DNA from: CAVVAL01 sp963740215
GTDB lineage: Bacteria; Actinomycetota; Actinomycetes; Mycobacteriales; Cryptosporangiaceae
NCBI GenBank assembly: GCA_963740215.1
Contig: CAVUDJ010000019.1
Coordinates: 2,108,001 to 2,172,000, forward strand
Direction of reading: 5' to 3'
DNA length: 64,000 nucleotides
The translations under genes were made by a program, and so were the position numbers. Each line of letters opens with the position of its first letter. Within the stretch, counting starts at the first letter, position 1. The notes below the pieces were generated by a model. That model saw only the letters and a list, made by a program, of their open reading frames with translations, did not search any database and had not been told where the DNA came from. Shown piece by piece: positions 36,860-45,136 of the stretch.

Positions 36860-37447
36860 TTAGAAGACGCTGAGCTCGGCGCGGTTGGTCTGGTACGCCG
36901 ACCGGTACATGCTGCTCACGTGGGCGCGGTCGACCTGGTTGATCTTCACGCAGCCCGCGGACGCGTAGTTCGAGTTGTTCCAGCCGCTGCGGCCCTGCGA
37001 GTGGACGAACAGCTCGGTCCGCGCCGTCCCGTTGGTGCACTTCTTCTGGCCCAGCTCCCACACCCAACCCTGGACGACCGGCTCGCCCCAGGTCTTGTTG
37101 TAGTGCTTGACGTAGCTGGTGCTGTCACTGTCGATGTTGGAGTAAACGCCGTTGGGCAGCCAGCCGGCGTTCCTGGTGCACTCGTTGGTGCTGCCGTTTC
37201 CGCTGCCGGCGCGCATGACGATCCGGTACGCGGTGCCGTTGACGCTCAGGTACGCGGCGAACGTGCTGTTCAGCGGGGACGAGGAGTTCTTCAGGAACAT
37301 CAGGTACGCGGCGCTGTTCCAGTTGCCGAGCACCTCCTGGGTGTACGCCTGCGCGGGAACCGCCGCACCGGTGACCGCGGCGAGGGCCACGGCCCCGACG
37401 ACCGCGGTCCGGCGCATCCATTTACGTGCTGTGTTGCCTGTGAACAT
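36860..37447 (-). CDS. Secreted YkuD-like L,D-transpeptidase-type protein
   Basis: A 195-residue protein with a signal peptide (residues 1-34, ending VPAQAYT). The mature region contains ELFVHSQGRSGWN and then NYASAGCVKIN. The His followed about 15 residues later by S-x-G-C matches the catalytic His/Cys arrangement of L,D-transpeptidase (YkuD) domains, which cross-link or trim peptidoglycan stem peptides. The domain is compact and lacks a separate peptidoglycan-binding domain. ATG at 37447 with AAGGAG upstream. It is divergent from the AfsR-like regulator by 133 bases. Confidence 0.7.
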   Translation of the reverse strand: MFTGNTARKWMRRTAVVGAVALAAVTGAAVPAQAYTQEVLGNWNSAAYLMFLKNSSSPLNSTFAAYLSVNGTAYRIVMRAGSGNGSTNECTRNAGWLPNGVYSNIDSDSTSYVKHYNKTWGEPVVQGWVWELGQKKCTNGTARTELFVHSQGRSGWNNSNYASAGCVKINQVDRAHVSSMYRSAYQTNRAELSVF

Positions 37448-37580
37448 GGGGCTCCTTCGATGGCCCGTCCGATACGTGCCACGGAGCTTGCTGCGCTCGT
37501 GTTGGATGGAACCCTGCGGAATTCTTAACTCGGAGGTCAGCGGCGCCCTGCGGGGAATACCCGACCTGGACAGGTGGCTG

Positions 37581-40349
37581 GTGGAATTTCGGCTGTTGGG
37601 GCCCGTCGAGATCCGGGCGGCCGGCGCGCCGCTCGACGTTGGACAGCCGCGGCAGCGGTGCGTGCTTGCGGCGCTCGCGGCCGACGCCGGCCGGCCCGTG
37701 CCCGCGGACACGCTGGTGGACCGCGTGTGGGGCGACGATCCGCCCGAGCGTGCGCGCCACGCGCTGTACGTCTACATCGCCCGTATCCGCAAGCTTCCGG
37801 TTCCCGTCGTGCGGCGCTCGGGCGGGTACGTGCTGGACGTCGATCCCGACCAGGTGGACGTGCACCGGTTCCGCCGGCTCGTCGAGCGCGCGAAGGACCC
37901 GAACGCCGACTCGGCGACGCTGCTGCGCCAGGCCATGGCGTTGTGGACCGGCTCTCCGCTGGCCGACCTCCCCGGCCCGTGGGCCGCCCGGGTTCGCGAG
38001 GTGTGGCGCAACGCCTACCTCGACGCGGCCGGCGCCTGGGCACAGGCCGAACTGGCCGTGGGCAACGCCGCCGGCGCGGCGGGTCCGCTCGGCGAACTGG
38101 TCGACCAGTACCCGCTCAACGAGTCGCTGGCCGCCGCGCTGATGCGGGTGCTGCACGCGGCCGGGCGTACCGCGGAGTCTCTCGACGTTTACACCCGCAC
38201 GCGCGCCCGGCTCACCGACGAGCTCGGCATCGACCCGAGCGGCGAGCTGCGCGAGGTGCACCAGGCGATCCTGCGCGGCGAGCTGGATACGCGCGCTGCG
38301 ACCGGTGAGATCGTGAAGTCAGGCTTCACGATCTCACCGGTTGCAGAAAGCGTGCCGGCGCAGTTGCCCGCCGACGTCCGCGGCTTCACCGGACGCGAGA
38401 GCGCGCTCGCCCAACTCGACACCGTCGGTCAGGCCGGGGCCGTGGTCATCTCCGCGCTGTCCGGTACGGCCGGCGTCGGCAAGACGGCGCTCGCCGTGCA
38501 CTGGGCTCACCGCGTGCGGTCCCGCTTCCCGGACGGCCAGCTGTACGTGAACCTGCGCGGCTTCGATCCGAGCGGGTCGGTGGTGTCGCCGACCGAGGCC
38601 ATCCACGGCTTCCTCGACGCCCTCGAAGTCCCGCCGCAGCGCATCCCCGACGGGCTCGCGGACAAGGCCAGCCTCTACCGCACCGTGCTCGCCGGCCGGC
38701 GCGTGCTCGTCGTGCTGGACAACGCCCGCGACGAGGAGCAGATCCGCCCGCTGCTGCCAGGGTCGCCGGGCTGCCTCGTGCTGGTGACCAGCCGTAACCA
38801 GCTGCCCGGTCTGGTCGCGGCCCAGGGCGCGCACCCGCTCACGCTGGATCTGCTGACGACCGCCGAGGCGCGGCGGCTGCTCGTCGGCCGTATCGGCGCC
38901 GCCCGGGTCGACGCCGAACCCCGCGCCGTCACCGAGATCATCACGCTGTGCGCGCGGCTGCCGCTGGCCCTCACCGTGGTCGCCGCCCGTGCCGCGCTGA
39001 ACCCGCGGTTCGCCCTCGCCGCGTTGGCCGCCGAGCTGCGCGAGGCCCGGGGCAGCCTGGACGCGTTCACAGCGGGTGATCCCGCGACCGACGCCCGCAC
39101 GGTGTTCTCCCTGTCGTACCGGGCGCTGTCGGACGGCGCCGCGCGACTCTTCCGGCTCCTCGGGCTCCACCCCGGACCGGACTTCGCCGTGCCCGCCGCC
39201 GCCAGCCTGGCCGGAGTGCCGGCGCGAAAGGCACGGGTGCTCCTCGCCGAGCTGACCCGGGCGCACCTCCTCGCCGAGCCCTCCCCCGGCCGGTTCACGT
39301 TCCACGACCTGCTCCGCGCGTACGCCGCCGAACTGGCGGGCGACCAGGAACCCGATGCCGTGCACCGGCTGCTCGATCACTACCTGCACACCGCCGACGC
39401 CGCCAACCGCCTCGTGGAACCGCACGGACCACGGCTGGAACTGACCGAACCGCAACCTGGCGTGGCGCCGCCGGACCTCGCCGACCACGCCAAGGCGCTC
39501 GCCTGGTACGCCGCCGAGCTGCCGGTGCTGCGCGCGGCCGTCGACCACGCCGCCACCACAGGCTTCGACACCCACGCCTGGCACCTCGCCGGCGCACTCG
39601 CCGACTACCTCGACAGGCAAGGCCACTGGCACGAGTGGGCGTCCGTCCAGAACGCCGCCCTGGACGCCGCGCGTCGCCTCGCCGACCGGCCCGGGCAGGC
39701 GTACACGCACCGCAACCTCGCCCGCGCCTACGCCCGGGTCGGCCGGTACACCGACGCGCGCACCCACCTGCGGCACGCCCTCGACCTGCACTCCGAACTC
39801 GGCGATCTCCCTGGTCAGGCGCGTACGCATCTCAGCTTCGCCGGCGTGTACGAGCGGCAGGGGCGCAACCGCGACGCGCTGGAGCACTCGGAGCGCGGCC
39901 TGGAACTGTTCCGCGTCGCCGGCCACCGCGCCGGGCAGGCCAAGGCGCTCAACGCGGTCGGCTACCGGTACGCGCAGGTCGGCGAGTACCGGCAGGCGAT
40001 GGCGTACTGCGAGCAGGCGCTCGTGCTCCTGGAGGAACTCGGCGACCGCGATGGCCAGGCCGACACCTGGGACAGCCTCGGCTACGCCCACCACCACCTC
40101 GGCGACCATGGGCGCGCCGCCGACAGCTACCAGCGCGCACTCGACCTGTACCGGCACTCCGGCGACCGGCACGGCGAGGCAGAGGCGCTGATCCACCTCG
40201 GCGAGACCCACCACGCTGCCGGCGACCTCGACGAAACGCTGATCACCTGGCAACACGCGCTGACCATTCTCGACGGCATGGACCATCCCGACGCCGAGTC
40301 GGTGCGCACACGCCTGGAGGATCTCGCCGCGGCCGCCCGCGCGCGCTGA
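37581..40349 (+). CDS. AfsR/SARP-type regulator: OmpR-like DNA-binding/BTAD, NB-ARC ATPase and TPR domains
   Basis: A 922-residue regulator. Residues 1-95 form an OmpR-like winged helix (EFRLLGPVEIRAAG, LVDRVWGDDPPERARHALYV) and about 100-235 the BTAD domain. About 290-600 form an NB-ARC/STAND ATPase with Walker A SGTAGVGKTALAV, Walker B RVLVVLDNARDEEQI and sensor LVLVTSRNQLPGL. From about 690 TPR repeats follow (HRNLARAYARVGRYTDARTH and similar). SARP-STAND proteins activate secondary-metabolite or morphological genes when the ATPase module is triggered. The GTG at 37581 is the family-like start. An unusual palindrome lies in the linker between BTAD and NB-ARC (38296-38346). No biosynthetic cluster is immediately adjacent. 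Confidence 0.92.
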   Translation: MEFRLLGPVEIRAAGAPLDVGQPRQRCVLAALAADAGRPVPADTLVDRVWGDDPPERARHALYVYIARIRKLPVPVVRRSGGYVLDVDPDQVDVHRFRRLVERAKDPNADSATLLRQAMALWTGSPLADLPGPWAARVREVWRNAYLDAAGAWAQAELAVGNAAGAAGPLGELVDQYPLNESLAAALMRVLHAAGRTAESLDVYTRTRARLTDELGIDPSGELREVHQAILRGELDTRAATGEIVKSGFTISPVAESVPAQLPADVRGFTGRESALAQLDTVGQAGAVVISALSGTAGVGKTALAVHWAHRVRSRFPDGQLYVNLRGFDPSGSVVSPTEAIHGFLDALEVPPQRIPDGLADKASLYRTVLAGRRVLVVLDNARDEEQIRPLLPGSPGCLVLVTSRNQLPGLVAAQGAHPLTLDLLTTAEARRLLVGRIGAARVDAEPRAVTEIITLCARLPLALTVVAARAALNPRFALAALAAELREARGSLDAFTAGDPATDARTVFSLSYRALSDGAARLFRLLGLHPGPDFAVPAAASLAGVPARKARVLLAELTRAHLLAEPSPGRFTFHDLLRAYAAELAGDQEPDAVHRLLDHYLHTADAANRLVEPHGPRLELTEPQPGVAPPDLADHAKALAWYAAELPVLRAAVDHAATTGFDTHAWHLAGALADYLDRQGHWHEWASVQNAALDAARRLADRPGQAYTHRNLARAYARVGRYTDARTHLRHALDLHSELGDLPGQARTHLSFAGVYERQGRNRDALEHSERGLELFRVAGHRAGQAKALNAVGYRYAQVGEYRQAMAYCEQALVLLEELGDRDGQADTWDSLGYAHHHLGDHGRAADSYQRALDLYRHSGDRHGEAEALIHLGETHHAAGDLDETLITWQHALTILDGMDHPDAESVRTRLEDLAAAARAR
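38296..38346. repeat. 23-bp-arm palindrome inside the AfsR-like gene
   Basis: Arms 38296-38318 and 38324-38346 are reverse complements over 23 bases with one mismatch (18 perfect: ACCGGTGAGATCGTGAAG and its complement), around a TCAGG loop. Both strands read nearly the same peptide (GEIVK..FTISPV). It falls exactly in the linker between the DNA-binding and ATPase halves. Confidence 0.85.
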
Positions 40350-40470
40350 TCAGGCCGAACGCAATGAGCGGTCCGTCAGCCGAACAGCGGCTTGACCCTG
40401 GCACCACGCGGTGGATGGATGGGTCTGTTCCGAGATTGTGCGCGCAGACATCGCTAGGGGAGGCACACTC

Positions 40471-41391
40471 ATGCGCAATCGGACGCTCCTACTGTTAGCC
40501 GTCACCGTCGTCACTGGACTCGCGTTCACCGCCAGCTCCGCGACCGCGAACGACGGCACCCACTCCAGCCATGCGTCGGCGACGACCACCGCCGCGCACG
40601 CCCACCACACCGGACCGGCTCCGAGCACCGGCGTCGCCTACCTGGCCGCCAGCCTCCGGGGCAGCAACGAGGTACCGCCTGCGGACGCGGACGGACGCGG
40701 CGACGCGGTCGTCCGGATGCAGGGCACGCAGGTCTGCTTCACCACCGGCTGGTCGAGGATCGCCGCGCCGACAGCCGGACACATCCACGTCGGGGCCGCG
40801 GGCGTGAACGGCCCGGTCGTAGTCGGATTCTTCATGGGCGCGATGCCCGCCACGGTGCACACCGCCACCGGCTGCGTCAGCACGACGCCCGAGAACGCCG
40901 CGGCGATCCGCGCGAATCCAGCCGGCTACTACGTCAACCTGCACAACGCCGACTTCCCGGGCGGCGCGATCCGCGGGCAGCTCCGCGCCCTCGACCGTGG
41001 CGTCGACCTGCTTGCGCCATTCCGGCGCGGGTCGCTCATCGCGCTCTGTGACGGTGGCCAGGAGATCCCGGCCGCCGACCCCGACGGCCACGCCGTGGCG
41101 TTCGTGCGCGTGCGCAACCGCGAGGTCTCCTTCGGTGTGCTGTTCGGCGCTATCGCGCCGCCGACGGCGGGTCACATCCACACCGGCCAGCTCGGGGTCA
41201 ACGGCCCGGTCGCGGTCGGATTCTTCACGACGGCAGTGCCGCCGACGATCTTCGGCATCGCCGGGACCGTCCCGGTCGACAAGGACCTGGGCCGGCAGAT
41301 CTCGTCGCGCCCGTCCAACTACTACGTCAACCTCCACAACGCCGACTTCCCGGGCGGCGCCGTCCGCGGGCAGCTGTTCCGGGCGGGCTAA
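40471..41391 (+). CDS. Secreted protein with two CHRD domains
   Basis: A 306-residue protein with a signal peptide (about 1-28), then a His-rich spacer. Two tandem CHRD domains follow (about residues 60-175 and 185-305), each with SLRGSNEVPPAD or GGQEIPAADPDG, then PTAGHIH, NGPVVVGFF and YYVNLHNADFPGGA(I/V)RGQL. CHRD domains, first named from chordin, are beta-rich secreted modules of unclear function in bacteria. AGGGGAGG precedes the ATG. The stop codon overlaps the stop of the convergent acyl-CoA ligase gene by two bases. Confidence 0.85.
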   Translation: MRNRTLLLLAVTVVTGLAFTASSATANDGTHSSHASATTTAAHAHHTGPAPSTGVAYLAASLRGSNEVPPADADGRGDAVVRMQGTQVCFTTGWSRIAAPTAGHIHVGAAGVNGPVVVGFFMGAMPATVHTATGCVSTTPENAAAIRANPAGYYVNLHNADFPGGAIRGQLRALDRGVDLLAPFRRGSLIALCDGGQEIPAADPDGHAVAFVRVRNREVSFGVLFGAIAPPTAGHIHTGQLGVNGPVAVGFFTTAVPPTIFGIAGTVPVDKDLGRQISSRPSNYYVNLHNADFPGGAVRGQLFRAG

Positions 41392-42968
41392 ACCACGATC
41401 CGTGCAGGATCCTGAGGGCGATGGCTCACAGGATCCTGCACGCACAGCAGGCGGCGGAGCAGCTTGCCCGACGGCGTCCTGGGAAGGGTGTCCACGAGCC
41501 GGACCGCGTGGATCCGCTTGTAGGGGGCCACGCGCGCGGCCACCCAGTCCATGAGTTCGTCTTGGTCGAGATCCCCGTGCGGCACGACGACGGCGACCGG
41601 CACCTCACCGCGCGCTTCGTCGGGCCTGCCAATGACGGCGGCGTCTGCCACGCCCGGATGTCCGATGAGGAGCGCTTCGAGCTCGCTCGGCGCCACCTGG
41701 TACGCGTTGACCTTGATGAGTTCCTTGAGACGGTCGACGACGAAGACGTTCCCGTCGGCGTCGACGTAGCCGAGATCGCCGGTGTGCAGCCAGCCCGCTG
41801 CGTCGATCGTGTCGGCCGTAGCCTCCGGGCGGTTGTGGTATCCGGTCATCAGCTGCGGTCCTCGTACCCAGAGCTCGCCCTGCTGGGCAACGTCGAGATC
41901 CCGGCCGGTCACCGGGTCGACCACCCGTAACTCGGTGTTCGCGACGAGGCGCCCTACCGAGCCTGGCATGACATCGGCCTGGCGGTCGGGCGAGGTGACC
42001 CCGACGGTCGTCTCTGTCATGCCCCACCCCTGGCCCACGGTGGCGTCGGGGAAGCGGCCGGCGACGGCGCGCTGCAGCTCTGCGCTCAGCGGTGCGCCGC
42101 CACAGCCGATGAGGTTCACCGAGGACAGATCGAAGGCGTCGACCAGCGGGTGCCGGGCGAGTGCGGCCATGATCGGCGGCGCCACCACCAGGAACGTCAC
42201 CCGATGGCGCTGGATCAGCGTCAGGAACCGCTCCAGGTCGAAGCGCGGCATCGTCACCACCGTCGCGCCGGCGGCCAGCGGCACCGCGAGTGTGAGGACG
42301 AATCCCATCGAGTGGAAGTACGGCGCTACCGCGAGCACCGTGTCCTCGGACGTGATGCGAAGAAGCGGCTTGAACTGGTGCACCGCCGACACGAGGTTCG
42401 CGTGGGTGAGCAGCACGCCCTTCGGCCCGCCTGTGGTGCCGCTCGAGTACGGCATGAGCGCCACGGCGGTGTCCGGGTCGAGCGGCACAGCCGGGCGGCC
42501 GGCGGCCAGAACCTCCGCGATCGGCGTCACACCCGTCGCGCCGGTCGCCTCGCCCAGCACGATGATCTCGCGTACGCGGGTCGCGCGGGCCTTCGGCACC
42601 AGCTGCGGCACGGTCACGAGGATCGACGCGCCCGAGTCGTCGAGCTGGGCGGTGAGTTCGCGCTCGGTGTAGGCCGGGTTGGCGCCGGTGACAGTGCCAC
42701 CCGCGGCCATGGCTCCCAGCGCGACGCCTGCCCACTGCGGCATGTTCGGCGCGTAGAGCGCCAGCACGTCGGACGGCCCGAAACCGCGGGCGGCGAGCCC
42801 TGCGGCCACGCCTTCGATCCGCGACGCGAGCAGACCGTAGGGCACGGTCAGCCCTGTCTCCCCGTCGATCAGCGCCGGCCGGTCGGGGAACCGGCGCGCC
42901 GCCGCTAGCACCAGCTCGTGCAGAGTCGTGCCGGGCACCTCGACCGGGCCGTGGCTACTGGTCCACAT
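41388..42968 (-). CDS. 4-coumarate:CoA ligase-like acyl-CoA synthetase (ANL superfamily)
   Basis: A 526-residue adenylate-forming enzyme. The P-loop is PYSSGTTGGPKGVLLTH. GWGMTETT, GYHNRPEATADTI, GWLHTGDLGYVDADGNVFVV and the catalytic Lys in PRTPSGKLLRR are all present. It activates a carboxylic acid (aryl or fatty) as acyl-AMP and then the CoA thioester. The ATG at 42968 (MWTSSHGPVEV) follows GAGAGG. It is divergent from a TetR regulator, with a 16-bp-arm palindrome between them, so expression is probably induced by the acid or its CoA ester. Confidence 0.88.
   Translation of the reverse strand: MWTSSHGPVEVPGTTLHELVLAAARRFPDRPALIDGETGLTVPYGLLASRIEGVAAGLAARGFGPSDVLALYAPNMPQWAGVALGAMAAGGTVTGANPAYTERELTAQLDDSGASILVTVPQLVPKARATRVREIIVLGEATGATGVTPIAEVLAAGRPAVPLDPDTAVALMPYSSGTTGGPKGVLLTHANLVSAVHQFKPLLRITSEDTVLAVAPYFHSMGFVLTLAVPLAAGATVVTMPRFDLERFLTLIQRHRVTFLVVAPPIMAALARHPLVDAFDLSSVNLIGCGGAPLSAELQRAVAGRFPDATVGQGWGMTETTVGVTSPDRQADVMPGSVGRLVANTELRVVDPVTGRDLDVAQQGELWVRGPQLMTGYHNRPEATADTIDAAGWLHTGDLGYVDADGNVFVVDRLKELIKVNAYQVAPSELEALLIGHPGVADAAVIGRPDEARGEVPVAVVVPHGDLDQDELMDWVAARVAPYKRIHAVRLVDTLPRTPSGKLLRRLLCVQDPVSHRPQDPARIVV
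41402..41441. terminator. 13-bp stem hairpin at the converging gene ends
   Basis: GTGCAGGATCCTG (41402-41414) and CAGGATCCTGCAC (41429-41441) lie 11 bases past the CHRD stop. The hairpin is inside the last codons of the opposing ligase gene. It can terminate the CHRD transcript. Confidence 0.6.
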
Positions 42969-42996
42969 GGCGAGACCTCTCTGCTGGTCCGGCGCG

Positions 42997-43039
42997 CTTG
43001 ACACGCGTAAAGCTACGGCGGCACTTTACGCGTGTCAAG
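42997..43039. promoter_or_regulatory. Long perfect palindromic operator between the ligase and TetR genes
   Basis: CTTGACACGCGTAAAG (42997-43012) is repeated as its exact reverse complement at 43024-43039, with an 11-base spacer. Each arm begins with TTGACA, which may double as a -35 box for each divergent promoter. It is most likely the binding site of the adjacent TetR protein. The regulator's ATG is 14 bases downstream, so its mRNA has at most a short leader. Confidence 0.75.
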
Positions 43040-43052
43040 TACACTTCCGTTC

Positions 43053-43640
43053 ATGGCCGTCACCCAGCCGGACACCCGGTCGCGCATCCTCGACGCCGCG
43101 TGGCAACTGTTCCGCGAACGGGGTCCAGGCTCCGTGACCCTCGCCGAGGTCGGCCGAGCCGGGAAGGTGTCACGCCAGGCGGTCTACCTGCACTTCGACA
43201 GCCGGGCCGGCCTCCTGCTGGCGATGGCCAAGCATCACGACCACCGCGCCGGGTTCATCGGTCGGGTCGTGGCCACGCGGTCACTACCGCCGGCGGAAGG
43301 ACTGGCCGAACTGATCCGGACGTGGTGTCACTACATCCCCGACATCCTGCCGGTGGCCCGCGCCCTGGAGGCCGCATCGATCACCGGCGACACCGGCGGC
43401 GACGCCTGGGACGACCGCATGAACGAACTGCGCGAGGCCTACCGGATCGCGGTCGCCAGGTGCGCCGACCACGGCCTCCTTACCGGCGGGTGGACTGTGC
43501 AGACGGCTACCGACTGGGTGTGGGCACGCAGCCACCTCAGCACGCTGCAGCACCTCGTCCACGACTGCGGCTGGTCGATCGACGACTATGTGGAACGCCA
43601 GGTGCGCTCGATCCTCGCCGAAATCCTGCAGGATTCCTGA
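43053..43640 (+). CDS. TetR-family regulator
   Basis: A 195-residue protein. The N-terminal helix-turn-helix contains RSRILDAAWQLFRERG and VTLAEVGRAGKVSRQAVYLH, followed by FDSRAGLLLAMA. The C-domain is all-helical and unassigned. It is divergent from the acyl-CoA ligase and probably controls both through the 42997-43039 palindrome, responding to an acyl-CoA or aromatic acid. The ATG at 43053 is preferred over an upstream start inside the operator. Confidence 0.87.
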   Translation: MAVTQPDTRSRILDAAWQLFRERGPGSVTLAEVGRAGKVSRQAVYLHFDSRAGLLLAMAKHHDHRAGFIGRVVATRSLPPAEGLAELIRTWCHYIPDILPVARALEAASITGDTGGDAWDDRMNELREAYRIAVARCADHGLLTGGWTVQTATDWVWARSHLSTLQHLVHDCGWSIDDYVERQVRSILAEILQDS

Positions 43641-43774
43641 TCCGCGCCTGCCGGCCGCGCAACTGTCTCCTCGGCGGCGGTCTCCACGATCCGACGGTCC
43701 ATCGGGCTGAACTGGATCGTCGCGGTCGTCGTGGGATCCGTCCTCAGCGGTCAGCGCAACCAACCGCGGCGGAC

Positions 43775-44779
43775 TCATGGCTGGCGGGCTTCGCTGGGCT
43801 GAGGAGAGGCCAGCCGGACTGTCGAGTCCATCCTGGTCCGCAACGCGTCACGGCAGACCGAAGGGCCGGCGATGCTTTCCAACAACGAACCGGCCAAGTG
43901 GTAGGCCGCGTGAAGCTTGCCGGTGTAGCCGGACGCGATGTCGGGCTCGTGCAGCTGGTGTCGGAGCGCGGCGCGGGATTCGAGATCATGCATCGCGGCC
44001 GCGCGGAGTCCGAGCAACTCTGCCTTGCGCGCCGGCGTGGCGGTCTCCAGCGCGTGAGCCATTAGCAGGGTGGGTGTTCCGTTCGCCAGGTCCTCATCAT
44101 CGTCGGGGGTGACGGGAGCATTGTCGTTGTGCATCTGACGGAGTACGCCGAACAGTTGGCCGAAGGCCCGCCATGCACCGATGCTCGTGGTGTCGCGGGT
44201 GGCCAGTCGCGCGGCCATCACCGCGTCACGCGCGTAGGCAGCCCCGGTCTTGCCCACGTACATCGCCATGACCTGCGCCCAGCTAAGGGCGGCGTCGGTG
44301 TCTCGTGCCGCGTCGGCCAGCCTGCCGTTGGCGGCGGCGACCGAAGCCGCGATCAACTCCTCGCTCCACGTGCCGCGTACGTCTGCGGGAGCGGGGCAAC
44401 ATTCGATGAGGCGTCGGGGAATCAGCTCTAGGCAGGCGACAGCGCCCATCAGGCTCTCGGCCAGCGTTAGCCCGGGCGAGGCCCTGCGCGTTCCCGCTCG
44501 CGTGTCGGAGAGGTTGTCCAGGGCTCCGGCGCCGGCCCACCACACGGTCGAGACAACGGCCACCGGTATGGCAGGCTCGGGATCACCGGTTAGCGCGCCC
44601 AGTACAGCGAGCGGAAACATCCGGTCGGAATCGCGGGCCTGCTGCACGATTCGCGCGACAGGCCGGTACAGCCGGGATCCGCGAGGGCAGGTCGCCTCGA
44701 CAGCGTCAACAGCCGCTAGCGCGACCGGCGCCTCAAATGGGGTCAGGGAATGCCATGGGAGCTTGGCGTTCGGTATCAC
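43775..44779 (-). CDS. Class I isoprenyl-diphosphate-synthase-like protein with altered Asp-rich motifs
   Basis: A 334-residue all-helical protein. The polyprenyl-synthetase fold is suggested by WWAGAGALDNLSDTRAG in place of the first DDxxD, MYVGKTGAAYARDAVMAARL with the Gly-Lys-Thr/Ala motif, GQLFGVLRQMHNDN in place of the second FQxxDDxxD, and DEDLANGTPTLL, which matches the DL-x-x-G-K/T-x-T-L segment. The first acidic motif keeps two Asp and the second is degenerate, so chain-length and metal use may differ from normal prenyl synthases. GTG at 44779 is chosen over an upstream start with an unlikely N-terminus. It is divergent from an FAD monooxygenase, together a possible small terpenoid locus. 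Confidence 0.65.
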   Translation of the reverse strand: MIPNAKLPWHSLTPFEAPVALAAVDAVEATCPRGSRLYRPVARIVQQARDSDRMFPLAVLGALTGDPEPAIPVAVVSTVWWAGAGALDNLSDTRAGTRRASPGLTLAESLMGAVACLELIPRRLIECCPAPADVRGTWSEELIAASVAAANGRLADAARDTDAALSWAQVMAMYVGKTGAAYARDAVMAARLATRDTTSIGAWRAFGQLFGVLRQMHNDNAPVTPDDDEDLANGTPTLLMAHALETATPARKAELLGLRAAAMHDLESRAALRHQLHEPDIASGYTGKLHAAYHLAGSLLESIAGPSVCRDALRTRMDSTVRLASPQPSEARQP

Positions 44780-45136
44780 AGGACAGCCCTTGTAGTGCCG
44801 GTGAACGGCGATCGGTGTGGGACCAGCGACTTGCCACGATGAATCCTCGAAACCGGGATGTCGATGGAGCACCACCGGCTAACGGGAAAGGAGCCGTTCC
44901 GCACAGGGGCCTCTGCAGGCGCTGACCGCACGTGGTCGTCATCGCGGGTCGTTGGCGGCCAGCGGGAAGTGGCAGGCCACCTGCGGCTGGAAACGCCGAC
45001 ATCATCACCTTCCATCTCGCCTGATTGGCCGTTCCTTCGAGCGGCACGGGCCGGGGTGCGGCCATGACGTGCGCACCTAACCTTTCGCGGAGTCGCCCCA
45101 CCGATGTTCTGTGTCACTGCGAAAGGACGATCCGAC
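44780..45136. other. 357-base divergent intergenic region
   Basis: No coding frame is convincing on either strand. It must hold the promoters of the isoprenyl-synthase-like gene (leftward) and the FAD monooxygenase (rightward). GAAAGGA precedes the monooxygenase ATG. I found no strong palindrome. Confidence 0.5.

Noticed and set aside
38334..40286. 650-codon frame antisense to the AfsR-like regulator
   Set aside because: It is the complement of a well-defined STAND/TPR protein and has no recognisable motif of its own.
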